A stretch of 64,000 nucleotides of DNA. Origin: Anaeramoeba flamelloides (taxonomy: Eukaryota; Metamonada; Anaeramoebidae). Location: contig JANTQA010000063.1 in NCBI GenBank assembly GCA_027625915.1, positions 7,211,501 through 7,275,500 on the forward strand. Direction: 5' to 3'. A program made the position numbers and the translations under genes. Below, piece after piece: positions 10,819 to 22,300 of the stretch (its first letter is position 1; every line of letters begins with the position of its first letter). The notes under the pieces were generated by a model. The model was not told the origin of the DNA, did no database searches, and worked only from the letters and a program-made list of their open reading frames with translations.

Positions 10819-11690
10819 AAAAGATTTTAACAGAGCAAATTAAATCACAAGCTCAAATAATAAGACAATTGGAAAAGAAACTATCTCCAAAAATAAATAA
10901 TTTATTTTTATCAAACAAAGAAGAAATAAAGAATAATGGAATTGAACATTACAACAATTTTTTAAAATGGGAAAAACAAGATAAAATTTTTTTTATGGTA
11001 AAATATTATTTTTTCATTTTTCTTCTTTTTCTTTATTATTTTTAATTAAAATTAAAATTTATTCATTTTTACATTCTTTTGAAACATGAGATTGCTTTTA
11101 AAAAAGCAAAATTTAAAACATTTTTTACAAAGTCTCGATATATGAATTTTTTTAATCAAAGGCATTCTCTAAAAATCTTTATTTACAAATCAATTTTTTT
11201 AATTCACCTTTTCTACGACTTTGAATTTATTAACCTTCACAAAAAAACATTTTGAAGAAATTAATACTCTACTTATTAAATTTATATGTAAAAAAAAATT
11301 CTTAAAATTCAGCAATCTATTTAGATTTTTACATCAAGCAATGGAATTAATTTATTACTAATTAATAATATAATTAATTTTCGAAAATGTAAATTTTAAA
11401 AAATAAGAAATTTAGCATTTCAAAGTATGAAAAATTAATTAAATCAATTAAATATGATCACAAACCAGCAATGAATTTAATATTTATTGTGCTGTCCATC
11501 TTATGAAAAGAATCCAGAAAAATTTGGATTCAAGATAAACTTCAAATTAACAAAAATAACGAAAGAATAATATTTTTGATACTATTAGAAATGCAGAATC
11601 TTTATTTATATTAACATTGGTTAATGATAAAGAACCTTACGATTCTTTATTAAAATTTACAAACAAAAATTTAGAGATTATTACCAATGC
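10819..11690 (+). mobile_element. Decayed LINE fragment, C-terminal part
   Basis: The segment at 11480-11545 reads a Cys-Cys-Pro-Ser-Tyr block like the LINE C-terminal zinc region. The segment at 11590-11690 (SLFILTLVNDKEPYDSLLKF) is closely paralleled on the minus strand at 39955-40080. Broken by many stops. The first part (10819-11010, EQIKSQAQIIRQLEKKL..., then a possible GTAAAA donor) has protein-like composition and could instead be an isolated coiled-coil exon; I cannot decide. Confidence 0.5.
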
Positions 11691-12590
11691 CGTAGAGTAC
11701 CGTAAAGTACCGTCAAGTGTTGTAGAGTGCCTCATTATTTTTTTTTAATTTCTAAAATTAAAAAAAAAATTAATGGAAGTTTTCTAGAGTGCCGTCAAGT
11801 GCCTAGGTTTTTTTTAATTTTAGAAATAAAAAGAAAATTTATTTAATTTTCGATTTATTTCTTAAATTTAAAAAAAACCTAACCCCGCTTTTCCAGAATT
11901 CAAAAGAAGAGAGTAAAATCTTTGATTTTATTCAATTCTTTTAAATTCTGGAAAAGCTAATGGTAGTTTTTTCTTCGGTTTTTTGTTTTATTCTAAAAAT
12001 ATATGGATTTTCGATAGGTTTTATTGAGTTTTCTATTTATTTGTGAAATGTTCTAGGTTTTTTTTGAGGTTTTCTTTTTTATTTATTAAGTGTTCTAGGT
12101 TTTTTTTACTTTTTAAAATAAACGGAAAATTTATTAAAATTTTCTGTTTATTTCAAAAAGCAAAAAAAACCTAACGAAAATCTATTGATTTTCTAAATAA
12201 ATAGAAAACTCAAAAAAACCTAACGAAAATCTATGGATTTTCGGAATAAACAGAAAACTCAAGAAAATCTTGGCAGTTTTTTTACTTTTTAAAATAAAAA
12301 GAAAATTTCATAAATTTTCTTTTTATTTCTTAAATTCTGGAAAAACTAATGTCGTTTTTCTTTACTTTTTGGAAATAAAAAGAAAATTTATTTAATTTTC
12401 GATTTATTTCTTAAATTTAAAAAAAACCTAACCCCGCTTTTCCAGAATTCAAAAGGATCGAGAAAATCTTTGATTTTATTCAATTCTTTTAAATTTTGGA
12501 AAACTTAACGCCGTTTTTTTTAATTGAATAGAATTGAATAAATTTTTTGATTTCACTCTCTTCTTTTCATTAAAAAAAAAACCCTAACGT
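11690..12590 (+). repeat. Hairpin array following the LINE
   Basis: Starts with a short run of 10-bp units (CCGTAGAGTA, CCGTAAAGTA, CCGTCAAGTG, TTGTAGAGTG), then about a dozen inverted-repeat units of two types. One type has AGAAATAAANAGAAAATTT arms; the other has TTTTCCAGAATTCAAAAG arms (11890-11955, 12440-12500). Units are joined by CTAACGAAAATCTATNGATTTTC-type blocks that also occur at 40500-40560 and 7830-7870. No protein is encoded. Confidence 0.75.
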
Positions 12591-12650
12591 CTACAAGAGG
12601 AAATTGATTTGAATCACCTCCCTTCAAAATAAAAAAAAAAAACAACAACA
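12590..12650 (+). repeat. LINE 3' terminus with A-rich tail
   Basis: CTACAAGAGGAAATTGATTT then CACCTCCCTTCAAAAT, followed by a poly-A/AAC tail. The same end occurs in reverse orientation near 39565-39600 and 60595-60635, and in variant form near 7370-7405. This marks where copies of the family stop. Confidence 0.65.
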
Positions 12651-12791
12651 ACATATTTTAATTTCAGACTTCTTCATGGTGGAAGCTAATCCCTAAACTA
12701 ATTAAAACGCAGAATATCCTTTTTTTAAGAATACCCAGAATTATTTGTATGATTATGATTGTTGTTCTGAAAGTTTAGTGAGCGGTAGTTG

Positions 12792-14011
12792 CTTAAGGAA
12801 GTAAGTACATTTTACCAATTTTGAGTGACACTATTTATGTAAAACTGAATTCTTCAAATCATTTCTTTTACCAAATACATTGATATTTTAATAAATACGA
12901 GAGTTGGATATATCTTAGTATAATATATTTTCATTACAACTAAAAAATGCAATTCAAAAAAAGAAAAAAATTGATCAAGAAAAAATATATAAAAATCATT
13001 TATTTCTTGATCTTATCTGTAACATTTGATACAATTACTTATTCTTAATTTGGTTTTATTTTTAATTCTTTATTGAAATACTTTTGTTTGGAAAATTATT
13101 GAGAAACAAATTACTTTTTAATTCCTAAAGAATTTTCAAAATGAATTGTAAAAATCCTATTTTCATTTATGTCATCTAATTCTATTTTTAGTTCAGAAAA
13201 TCAGAGATTTTTATAATTCTTCTTCAGAAATAAAGATTTATTATGACGAATTCGTTTGATTTTATAATTATTTATTTCCCATTAAAATGAGAACTTAAAA
13301 TAATTGATGAATCTGATTGAAATTTTTTCGAATTTTTTTTCTTATATTTAAGGTTAAATGTTTTGTAACTGTTTTTTGATTCCGAGAATTTAACCCCCTT
13401 TATTTTAATTTTTGAAATAGTATTCTTTGTTTTGGCTTGGTTTGATAAAAATATTTGAAAATTGAATTTTGAAAAGCAAATTTGTAAAAAAATGTTTTGT
13501 AAAATAATAATAAATAGTAATGGAGCGAGAAATTCAAGGTTATAAATTGTTTGGATCCATTCAGATAAATTAAGAAGAAAAAGAAAAAAAATCAACGAAA
13601 TAGACTTTGATTTATTTTTTTTTTTTATTTTTGATTTTAACAAATTTATTTGGAATGGTGATCTTTCTTTTTTGGTCTTTTAAAAAACTTGGCTTTTGTT
13701 CAAAATACACATCTTCACATGTCTATTTTATTGGTTTAGTCTTTTAATTAATTTCACTCATTCGTATAAACACATCTCCAGATCCAAAACCTAATTTAAT
13801 AAAACCAAAAATTTAATCAAAAAAAATGTTCAAAAAATCGAAAAACTAAAGACTCAGCTCTGAATTACTTTGCTACCTTTTCACAAATAGACCAGTGAAT
13901 GATGTTTTGGTTCCAAAGTTTCAATATCCAATGGCACTCAAAAAATATTTTTCAGTAAGGTTCACACAATTAAAATTTTTCAAAATGGTAAAATGTACTT
14001 ACTTCCTTAAG
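12792..14011. mobile_element. TIR element, 1.2 kb, TTAA-flanked
   Basis: Perfect 26-bp inverted ends: CTTAAGGAAGTAAGTACATT... at 12792 and the complement ending at 14011. TTAA lies at both outer edges, as in piggyBac-type insertion, but it could equally be part of the repeat. The interior contains a minus-strand frame (13272-13643, hydrophobic then Lys/Ser-rich) without recognisable transposase motifs, so it is probably non-autonomous. A related end lies at 32409. Confidence 0.75.
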
Positions 14012-14555
14012 ACTTTAATTCATCGAGTTTTTTTCTTTTTAAATTTGTAAGGATCTTGCTTTTTCTTTTTTGTCTTCAAGTTACCCGTATCAATCACCAC
14101 TTTGACAATAATACCAGTCAGTAATTTATTCGAACATCTAATTAAGTTACACTTTTCCCTCTTTCTATAAAAATTTTCCAAAAATACACTTGCTAAGAAA
14201 AATTTATAGAGGGAAAAAATGAAAAAAGATAAAAAAAATACTTTATTCCATATTTCCTATTCAAAAGATCTAAATTAAAAAGAATTTCAAAAGTTGAAAA
14301 AATCTAAAATTATTGAAATATAAATTTTCAATTTTATAACAATTCTTATAATATTATTTAGTACATCAATTTTATATGAATCTTGCTACTTTTTTTATTT
14401 ATTAATTTTTTTTTTTTTTCATAAAAATATTTGTAATATTGTTTTTTTATTTCTTTAAATTAATTAATTATTATTATTTGAAACAAACAAAAAAATAAAT
14501 AAAACAAAAACAAAAAAAAAAAAAAAAGGAAAAAGAAATATCAAATGTTAAACAA

Positions 14556-17500
14556 ATGATTGATGAGACCTATTTAATCTCACAATATAGAAGAAACACC
14601 CTGAGAAAAATCATTAAAGAAAACGAGCAACTTGACGAAAAATTGAAAAAAACACAACAAAAATATAATTATCCAACAGAACAAATATTAACTACACGAC
14701 CATTTTTTCAACAATTAATAATTAATTTAAGTACACAAAATTTTGAAATATCAGATTTCGGGAGGATTAGATCCTTATTAATTTTTGAGAGGAATTCATA
14801 TCGAAAAAAATTAGAGAATTACAAAGAACAAAACGTACATTTTATTACTGTTGAAAGGGACTATCTAACAAAAGAAATTAACTTGTTAGAACAATTAACA
14901 GTTGAAGAGGAACATAAAGTACGTAATTTAAAACATAATTTTCTTGAGGGCACCAATATTTCTGAATTTAATATCCAATATCCAATAATTAACAAATCTA
15001 TTGATGAAACTTTTGAGCAATCAAAGCAACAAATATCGAAAATGAAAAATTTTTTTGAACAAGTTATTAAATTACATAACAAAACAAATAACATTCAACA
15101 TGATCATTTACTACAATATTTCGAATTGATAAAATTATTTTTAGGTTCAAATTTCGAATCTACAAGTATTAACCAAGATATTACTATTGATAATTCTAAA
15201 TTGGAAAATCAATTAAATACAAAATTTAAATTATTAAATGACACTAATTATTTTTCAGACGCAAAAAAAATATTCAATTCATTAATAATGAATTTTAAAA
15301 AATTAAAAAATTATAATGCAAAAATTAAATCTCACAACTTTGAAATCGAAAGTTTTCAAAACGAAATTATCTCGATTAGTGAAAGCATCGAACAAATCGA
15401 TAAAGGAACTATGAAATTTAAGCAATTATTAATTGACAAAATTAAAAAATTAATTAGTTTATTATTAAATGTAAGTACTTTTCTTTTTTTGATTTAATTT
15501 TTTTTTTCTATTAGTAACATTTTAGAACAAGGTATTTTTTTTAAGCTCAAATGTAAAGAGCCAAAATCTAAACTCTTTCTCAAAATTTTGGGCACATCAA
15601 TTTTTTTATTCTGAAAATTTCTTTCGTAATATTTTTTCTTGTAAGAAATAAGTTTAAAAATGAATTTAGTTTTTCCAACTTAGATATTATTTAAATTAAT
15701 ATTTTTTGTCACTTAAAAAATCTTAATAATTTCAATTGAAATAAAAATGGAGTTCAATTTAATTTTGATTTTGAAATGAGAAAACTGATTTTTGTTTTTC
15801 ATTTGTTTTACAAACAAAAATTAAAATAATTGAACACACACACACACACAAATATATATATAAACTCTGTTTCAGTCAAAGGGGCCAACATTTTTTTCAA
15901 ATATCAATTATTTTATATAAATTGACCTTTGAAGAAAAAATAAGAAATAAGCAGAATAATACACATCAAAGAATTGTTGATATATGTCTGATTGAAAACT
16001 AATAAATCAATAAATTTTCTTAAAAATTGAAAAACCCAAATTCTTCTGTCCCCATTGAGAAAAACAACAATGTCCGTTTTGATCTTCTACTGGTATTTGA
16101 ATAATAAATAGGAAACAATTTTCACTTCATTTTCCATAATTTTCTTTAAGAAATCAAGTCCCCAAACAAAGTGTGTTGGTATTTGTGGTCTCCATTTGAA
16201 AAAGTGAATGAAAATGAAGTGAAAATTTTTCACATTTTTTTCTTCAAATATCAATATCAAAGATTGAATAAAATTCCAATAAAAATCAATATGATTTCTG
16301 AACAATAATTTTCATGGTTTCAATAACCTTAGAATAACACATTTTTACCAAGTGATAATTGATCTTGCAATAAAAAAAAATTTTGCAACTGAATTACGTT
16401 TTAAATAAAAAAATCAAACAAAAATGTGTAGAAATGTGCAAAAATGATTTCAATTTTGAAAATTTCCTAAATAAATTTTTTCTTCTAATATCTTTGCAAA
16501 CTCTTTAAACACATGTATTTAACTCATTACAACAGGGCCCCTTTGACTGAAAAATAGTTTATATATATTATGGTACTGTGTTCGTACTTTTATTTATATT
16601 TTTTTGTTTTTCTCTAAATAATTGTATCAAATTATGATGAATTTTATGTTCTTTTTGTTTTCATTTTTTTTTCTATTTCTATTTCTATTTCTATTTCTGT
16701 TTTTTTTATCTTTTCCTTTTCTTTTTCATTTAATTTTTTGAAAATTGTGATGCCTTTTGAACAACCTTTTACCATTGAAAAATGTAAATAAACTCTTTTT
16801 CAAATAAAAGTACACAGAAAATTTCAAGAATTAATCATAATTGAATCAAATTAAGTGTAGTATCATTATAAAACCCTAGAAACGCTTTAAAACATAAAAA
16901 AAAAAAACCCACTCAATTGAATCTTTAAAGCTCAATAAAACAAAACAATAAAAATTAAAATTAAATATTTGAAAAATTGATTTTACCTTTTATTCGAAAT
17001 GAGAAATCTCTTTTTGTAAATTTTAAAGAAAAAAAAATATAAAATCAATAAAAACTACTGAACAAGGTGAATTTGGAAAAAGTTCTTTACCTTTTATTGA
17101 TAACTCTTTACACATCAAACTTTTGTTCTTTAAAGTCTAATTTTAAAGATAAAGCCTCAATTCATCTGGATATTTTGTTGAAATTGTTTTTTTTTCTTTA
17201 TTTACTTTTTTCTTTGTTCCGTGCATCAATCTAATAATGGTCATTCTTAATTCCTATATCTGGCTCATTCGAAATCAAACTTAAACTGTTTCCATTTTTG
17301 TGATGGTAGATTATTTCCAAATTGGTTTCTTCTTATCTCGCTTTTTCATTTTCCAACTGTTCAATATCCATAAATAAAAAAACAATAAATGAAAAATGAA
17401 TAATTAAAATGAAAATCACCAAAAAGTAATTATCTTATTTTAACGATAAAATTCAATAGTGTTGATGATTTGAGAGGTGTGCCTCATTATTTGAAAAAGA

Positions 17501-19489
17501 GTTTATATTAACGATCTTTTTCATCTAAACACAGTTTTTTTGCTTTCCACAGTTTAATAGTGTATCATGAAACTAAATACACAAATATTCAATAAATTAC
17601 TTTTTAAAATAAAAGGATATTAATTGGTTTGAAGATTTTTTATCAAAATGAAAAAGATTAATTAAAAAGAAAAAAAGATAAAAAAAGATGAAAAAAAATT
17701 GAATATTTGGGTATTTATTTAGATAAAAGTTCACATATAGTTTATAATTTGTAAAAAAATCAAAAGAAACATATAACAACTATAAACAATTATTCAATAA
17801 CAATTCTCTGAATAATAATTTAAAAATTCGATTATTTAAATCTTTTTTATAATCAGTCAATTGACATATGGGTTAGAAATATATAATTCTGAAATAAAAA
17901 CACTAAATTATTTAAATTCTTGGATTAATTCATGCATTACTGGAATATGCAAAATAAACAAAAATATCCATATTCTTATTTAAAAAACAGAATTTAAATT
18001 TGAAAATTTGATAATTTCAATTAAACAAAAAGAAATTCAAATTCAAAAAAAAAAATTAAAAAATTTATCTCTACCTTATTAAGAAAAATTAATCAAATTT
18101 AATCAACAAACCAACAATAAAATTAACTGGAATTCAAAAGATTTAATTGAATTAAAAAAGGTTATCTATAAATATACATATAATGAATTATTGAATTCCA
18201 AGAGCTGGAAATGTCCTTAGGTTTTCCAAAATTTTAAATAATATATTGAAATCTTTGGTTCTACTTAATTGAATTCTAGAAAACCTAGGCACACTACAGT
18301 ATTCTTTGTCATTTGACGGGACCCTGAAAAAAATACTTCAAAATATTAAGAAACCAAAATTCATTATTTAAAACACAAAAATATTTAAGTTAACCTTCAA
18401 CTTCAACAATCCTAAAATTCAGAATATTTCCTAACTACTTAAACAGATATTATTATGTAATCAACAACAACAAATAAATTTTGTACTTAATGATTAAAAT
18501 ATGTTCATAAGGAAATTTTATAAAAATATTGAATACTTTTTATGAGTATTTCCTTTCTATGTAAAAGATAGATTAATTTTTCACAATAAATTAAAAGAAA
18601 TAAATCTTTATGAATTAATTTTACACCAAAAAAGTGTGAAATTATTTTCATAAATTAATAATCATGTTATCAATAATTTTACGCTTAAATTTTCGAAAAG
18701 GAAATAATTTAAATATAAGAGCAACTAGAGTGTAATGTATACTTCTTTAATACTACTAACACTAATACTAAAAACCTTTTAATGTTATTTTTTTGTATGT
18801 GTACTTGGACATTTTTCTATATTTATAATCAATAGAGAATAAAAAACGATGAAATAATGGAATTATTAAGAAGAGAAAATCAAGCACTAATAGAAAAACA
18901 TAAAGTTTATATAAAGCTTACTCAAGATCTAAATTCGTTCCAAACTTCCACTTTCCAGAAATGGAATGTGTTAGAAAAAATTAGGCAAAAGATTTCTGAA
19001 ATGGTAATCCTCTCTCAAACCCAATTAAACAAAACAAATCAAATATCTGAAAAGATGAAAATTGAACAAAAACAAATAAACGGAAATTTGGCAATCGAAA
19101 TCAAAGGTTATGAAATAAACCTAGAAACTTATCTTTTAAAAATAAACAAATTACATGAATATCAATACCAATCTCATATGCTAACCGAACAAAAAGAAAT
19201 TTTTGAAAAGAGGATAAAAATTTTACAGCAGAACCAACAGCAGCAAAAAATACATCAAAAAAGAAAGCAGGAAACCGATTTAATGATTAGAAAAAACCAA
19301 TTGAATTATTTTGTTCAATCATTAACATGTAGCGTGTGCAATATCAATTTAAAAGAAGAAGTTTTAAATAATTGTGGCCATTCTTTTTGTCATAATTGCA
19401 TTGAAAAACGATTAAATAATTCCAAAAATTGTTATACTTGTAATTCAAAATTTTCAAAAAAGGATGTCTTTCCCGTTTTTTTTGCATAA
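14556..19489 (+). CDS. BRE1-like RING E3 ubiquitin ligase, two exons, 522 aa
   Basis: Exon 1 (14556-15470, 305 aa) and exon 2 (18836-19489, 217 aa) join in phase 0 across a 3365-nt GTAAGT...AATAG intron. The first roughly 450 residues are coiled coil with long Glu/Lys/Gln/Leu heptads. The C-terminus is a C3HC4 RING with ligands C470, C473, C485, H487, C490, C493, C504 and C507 (CSVC, NCGHSFCHNC, CYTC), ending SKKDVFPVFFA. A coiled coil with an extreme C-terminal RING of the form CGHSFC-x2-CI-x2-RL is the BRE1/RNF20/RNF40 layout; those enzymes monoubiquitylate histone H2B with Rad6. At 522 aa it is shorter than yeast or animal BRE1, so another RING-coiled-coil protein is possible. The start is the first Met of the open frame; an upstream exon cannot be excluded. 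Confidence 0.8.
15836..15860. repeat. CA/TA microsatellite
   Basis: (CA) repeats followed by a short TA run immediately left of the TIR element that starts at 15861. Confidence 0.9.
15861..16561. mobile_element. TIR element family D (TAAACTC ends), 701 bp
   Basis: The left end reads TAAACTCTGTTTCAGTCAAA and the right end CTTTGACTGAAAAATAGTTTA, both next to GGGGCC/GGCCCC. It is flanked by TA-rich sequence. A diverged inverted copy is at 55150-55855, a shortened one at 52680-53225, and pieces occur at 57700-57860 and 60280-60420. One block, GAAACAATTTTCACTTCATT, and a nearby TCAAATAC(C/T)(A/G)GTAGA are kept in most copies. Confidence 0.8.
16790..17505. mobile_element. TIR element family E (TAAACTCTTTTTCAAA ends), 716 bp
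   Basis: Inverted ends TAAACTCTTTTTCAAATAA and TTATTTGAAAAAGAGTTTA. The copy at 62057-62770 is in opposite orientation and clearly alignable along its whole length, for example the block GAAACCAATTTGGAAATAAT. The outermost bases resemble family D, suggesting a related transposase. No intact ORF. Confidence 0.82.
17930..18720 (+). mobile_element. Decayed LINE fragment in the BRE1 intron
   Basis: Inverted and alignable with 30360-31480. It includes the LINE block STSTILKFRIFPNYLNRYYYV (about 18395-18455), comparable with LKLRNFTNYLNKYSYV in the copy at 40310-40370. A hairpin unit (18215-18285) sits inside it at the same LINE position as the hairpin in the 30755-30825 copy. Stops in all frames. 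Confidence 0.65.
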
Positions 19490-19784
19490 ATAGAAACAAT
19501 TAATACCCAATTCTATTCTTAATTTTCTTTTATCTTTTTCTTATAAATGTAATTTCCAATTATTATTATTAATTATTGTTTTTTTTTTTTTCATTCTTAC
19601 ATTTAAAATTTTTTTACTTTTTAATTTTAATTCTAATATATAGTCATTAATTGAAATTAATCTTAATAGATCAAACAATTAATAAAATTATCCATTATTT
19701 TTTACTTATTTTTATGAAAAATACAATACCTTTTTTTCACCCATTAAAAAGTGAGTAATAAACGTTTTACTTGATTTTCGTTCA

Positions 19785-19855
19785 ATTTTCCAAAATTTAA
19801 AAGAATAGAGTAAAATTAAAGATTTTTCTCTATTCCTTTGAATCCCAGAATACAG
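19785..19855. repeat. Solo hairpin unit
   Basis: TTTTCCAAAATTTAAAAGAA ... TTCCTTTGAATCCCAGAA: one unit of the TTTTCCAGAATT type found in the LINE-linked arrays, here without recognisable LINE sequence. Confidence 0.65.
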
Positions 19856-20439
19856 TCTTTAGTTTTTCCTGAGTTTTCTAAATATTCCAATAATCTTTTC
19901 AATTTTTGAAACTAAAACAAAAAAACTCAAAAGAGTCTAATTTTTTTTTATATTTGTTACAAATTGACTTAAAAAACCAAAACAAGAACTTAAAAAAAAA
20001 TAATAATAACTTATGTACTATACTGTAGTTCATAACCGTTTCGGAATTGTATGTTTTAATTATAGAAAGTGTTAGATCGAATTAGAGCAGGTTAATTCTC
20101 TCAAGAATTGTTTCCACAAGATAAATTGAGATGGGCTTTGTTCCAATTCAGGTTTAAGTTTGATTTATACAATAGTTAAAAAAATGAAAATATTTAGTCA
20201 ATTTCTTCAAAGAATTAGTAGTTATATGAAGCATAATCACAATTTTTATTCATAAAAATTACTCCTAATCGTAGTTTTTTTGGTGATTTTTGAGAAAATT
20301 ATAAACAATCAAAAATAATGTTGTTAAGATGAATCTAACCACAGATCATGGATTTTTGATTTGGAACGGTTAAAAGTGGTTTATTATCAATTGTACAAAT
20401 AAATAAGACTTTAATAATTCATTTAAATTAATAATTTTG

Positions 20440-20575
20440 AAATCTTTAGATAAACCAACCTTGGAACCTATAATAAAAAATCCAGTACCCATTAAACCCA
20501 AATTTTACCAACTAACCAATAAAATTTCTATTTTTTTAAGATTCAAACAAACATTTGAATATTAAAAAATAACAA
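20440..20575 (+). pseudogene. Possible coding relic
   Basis: A short stretch with protein-like composition: SLDKPTLEPIIKNPVPIKPK then FYQLTNKISIF and a stop. Unlike the surrounding AT-rich DNA it has Pro-rich, non-AT-driven residues. It has no Met and no recognisable partner exon. It might be a lost exon or a mobile-element remnant. Confidence 0.25.
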
Positions 20576-21370
20576 TTTGATAATTTATAAAAGAAAATAA
20601 TAAAGAAATTTAAATAATAATTGTCCATATAATTGCTGTTTTTTTACAACTAAACTCTTTTTCAGTCAAAGAATCCCCGGTTTTATTAAAGACTTTTAAC
20701 ATATCCTATGATTTTAATTCATGTATACTTCTCAAAATATTTTTTTTATTTTTATATCAAAATCAATTTTTCATCCTTTAGTAATATTTTTTTTCCTTTT
20801 TTTTTTTGATTTTATAAAAATTCAATTTGAAAAAAAAATTTTTTTAGACTCCAAACTAACATTAAGATAGGTGATGCCTTGTATTTTCTTTCAAAATTCT
20901 TACATTTACAATTCAAACACCTTATTGTAAAAATTTTTAATTTTCCAAAGAAATTGAGAAATTTTACTTGAGAAAAAACAATGAAAGTGGTTCAAAAATT
21001 GTTTTAACATTTTTTTTTTGAAATTTATTGATGTAGAGGTATTTCATTTATGATTAACGATTCTTATCTGAAATTTATTATTTCTCTTATTAATAAACAA
21101 ATCTATGATGGTTGATTCTTAAAAAAGTAAAAATTTCAATTTCTGGCTGTGTATCTTGGAGTGAAATGGTGTTTATTACAATTTTTGATTAAAAAAAATT
21201 TAATGACGGATTAATTATTCCATTTTTTATATTTTTCAATTCATTTTATAAAACAGATAATAATAAATAAATACTGTAAGTTTTTAGATATTAATTGTAA
21301 TAATATAAATATTTACCCTATGAAAACGATTGTCTTTTCATAAAATATCCGTACATACAGAAATATCCAT

Positions 21371-21404
<34 letters not shown>
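21371..21404. repeat. CA/TA microsatellite
   Basis: (CA)12-13 followed by (TA)4-5, then ACTCCATTCAAC, which resembles a degenerate family D/E end. Confidence 0.95.
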
Positions 21405-21405
<1 letters not shown>

Positions 21406-21839
21406 CTCCATTCAACAAAAGGTATTTTTTATAATGAAAAATGATTTTAAACATAATAAGGAGTAATATTTGTTTTTTAAAAAAGGATATAATGCTTGGT
21501 AATAATTATTAAAATAAGTCAAATAATTTTTACTATGTCAAAAGGGAAAATACATAATTAAAAAATTTTAGAAATATTTTTTTTCTAATTCTTAGGTTCT
21601 AAATCTTCATAATACCCATAAAATTAACAGCAAGACAAATATAATATGAACAACCAACCGTATTAGAATTTAATAACAACTTAACAATTTAACAAGTAAA
21701 TTATCCTTTCACTATGATGTAGATTAGAACATTTTTATTTATTTTTTTATGATATTATAAACTGTTTCTCAAAATATATAAAACCCAAAATAGTCATAAA
21801 AAAATTTAAAAAATAGAATGGAATTCGATTAAAAATTTG

Positions 21840-22300
21840 TGGTTTATTTTTGCTCTATTTGGAAATAATTTGTTATTTTTGTTAAATGACCGAATGTTTG
21901 GGTGATTTTCTTGTCTTTAATGAGTTGATCAGTAAAGTAAGGACTTTTTTAAACCAAGCAAAGTTTTTCTCGCATTTTCCATTTTTAGTGTTTCTTAATT
22001 CGGTAAAAATTCCTCTTATCTTGAATATATTCCAATTACAAATCAATCCTATAAGGGTTTTGGTGTTATAATTATTGTTTATATGAATTTTGGAGATTTT
22101 TTTAATATCTCTCTTTTAAAAAGTTAGTTACTTTTTGATTTTTTTATTTCTCAAAAATTACTTTTTATTTTTAGTATGTTTTGAATTTGAAAAATATATT
22201 TACAAAATCGGATTTCAGTTAAATAAAATACTCAAAATGATATTTACTGAGATGAAAATAACTTAGTATATAAAAAATAATTATTTCAGATATCTCAGAA
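21840..22300 (-). repeat. Dispersed repeat F, copy 1
   Basis: The reverse complement aligns with 46720-47130 (for example TGATCAACTCATTAAAGA and ACATTCGGTC). The frame 21886-22071 lies wholly in this repeat and is therefore not taken as a gene. Confidence 0.6.

Larger units (their letters stand above)
15471..18835 (+). other. Large intron of the BRE1-like gene
   Basis: GTAAGTAC donor and TTTATAATCAATAG acceptor. It contains a CA repeat, two ~700-bp TIR elements (15861-16561 and 16790-17505) and a LINE fragment (17930-18720). Remaining short frames, including 16087-16305 and 17597-17779, are AT-driven or lie in these repeats. Confidence 0.75.

Noticed and set aside
13272-13643. 123-aa minus-strand frame inside the TTAA-edged element
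   Set aside because: Hydrophobic then Ser/Lys-rich, no transposase motif; probably chance, though it could encode a small protein.
16087-16305. 72-aa minus-strand frame in the BRE1 intron
   Set aside because: Lies in TIR family D; the copy at 55150-55855 has stops in the matching frame.
21886-22071. 61-aa plus-strand frame
   Set aside because: Lies in dispersed repeat F (inverted copy at 46720-47130) and reads antisense to nothing recognisable.
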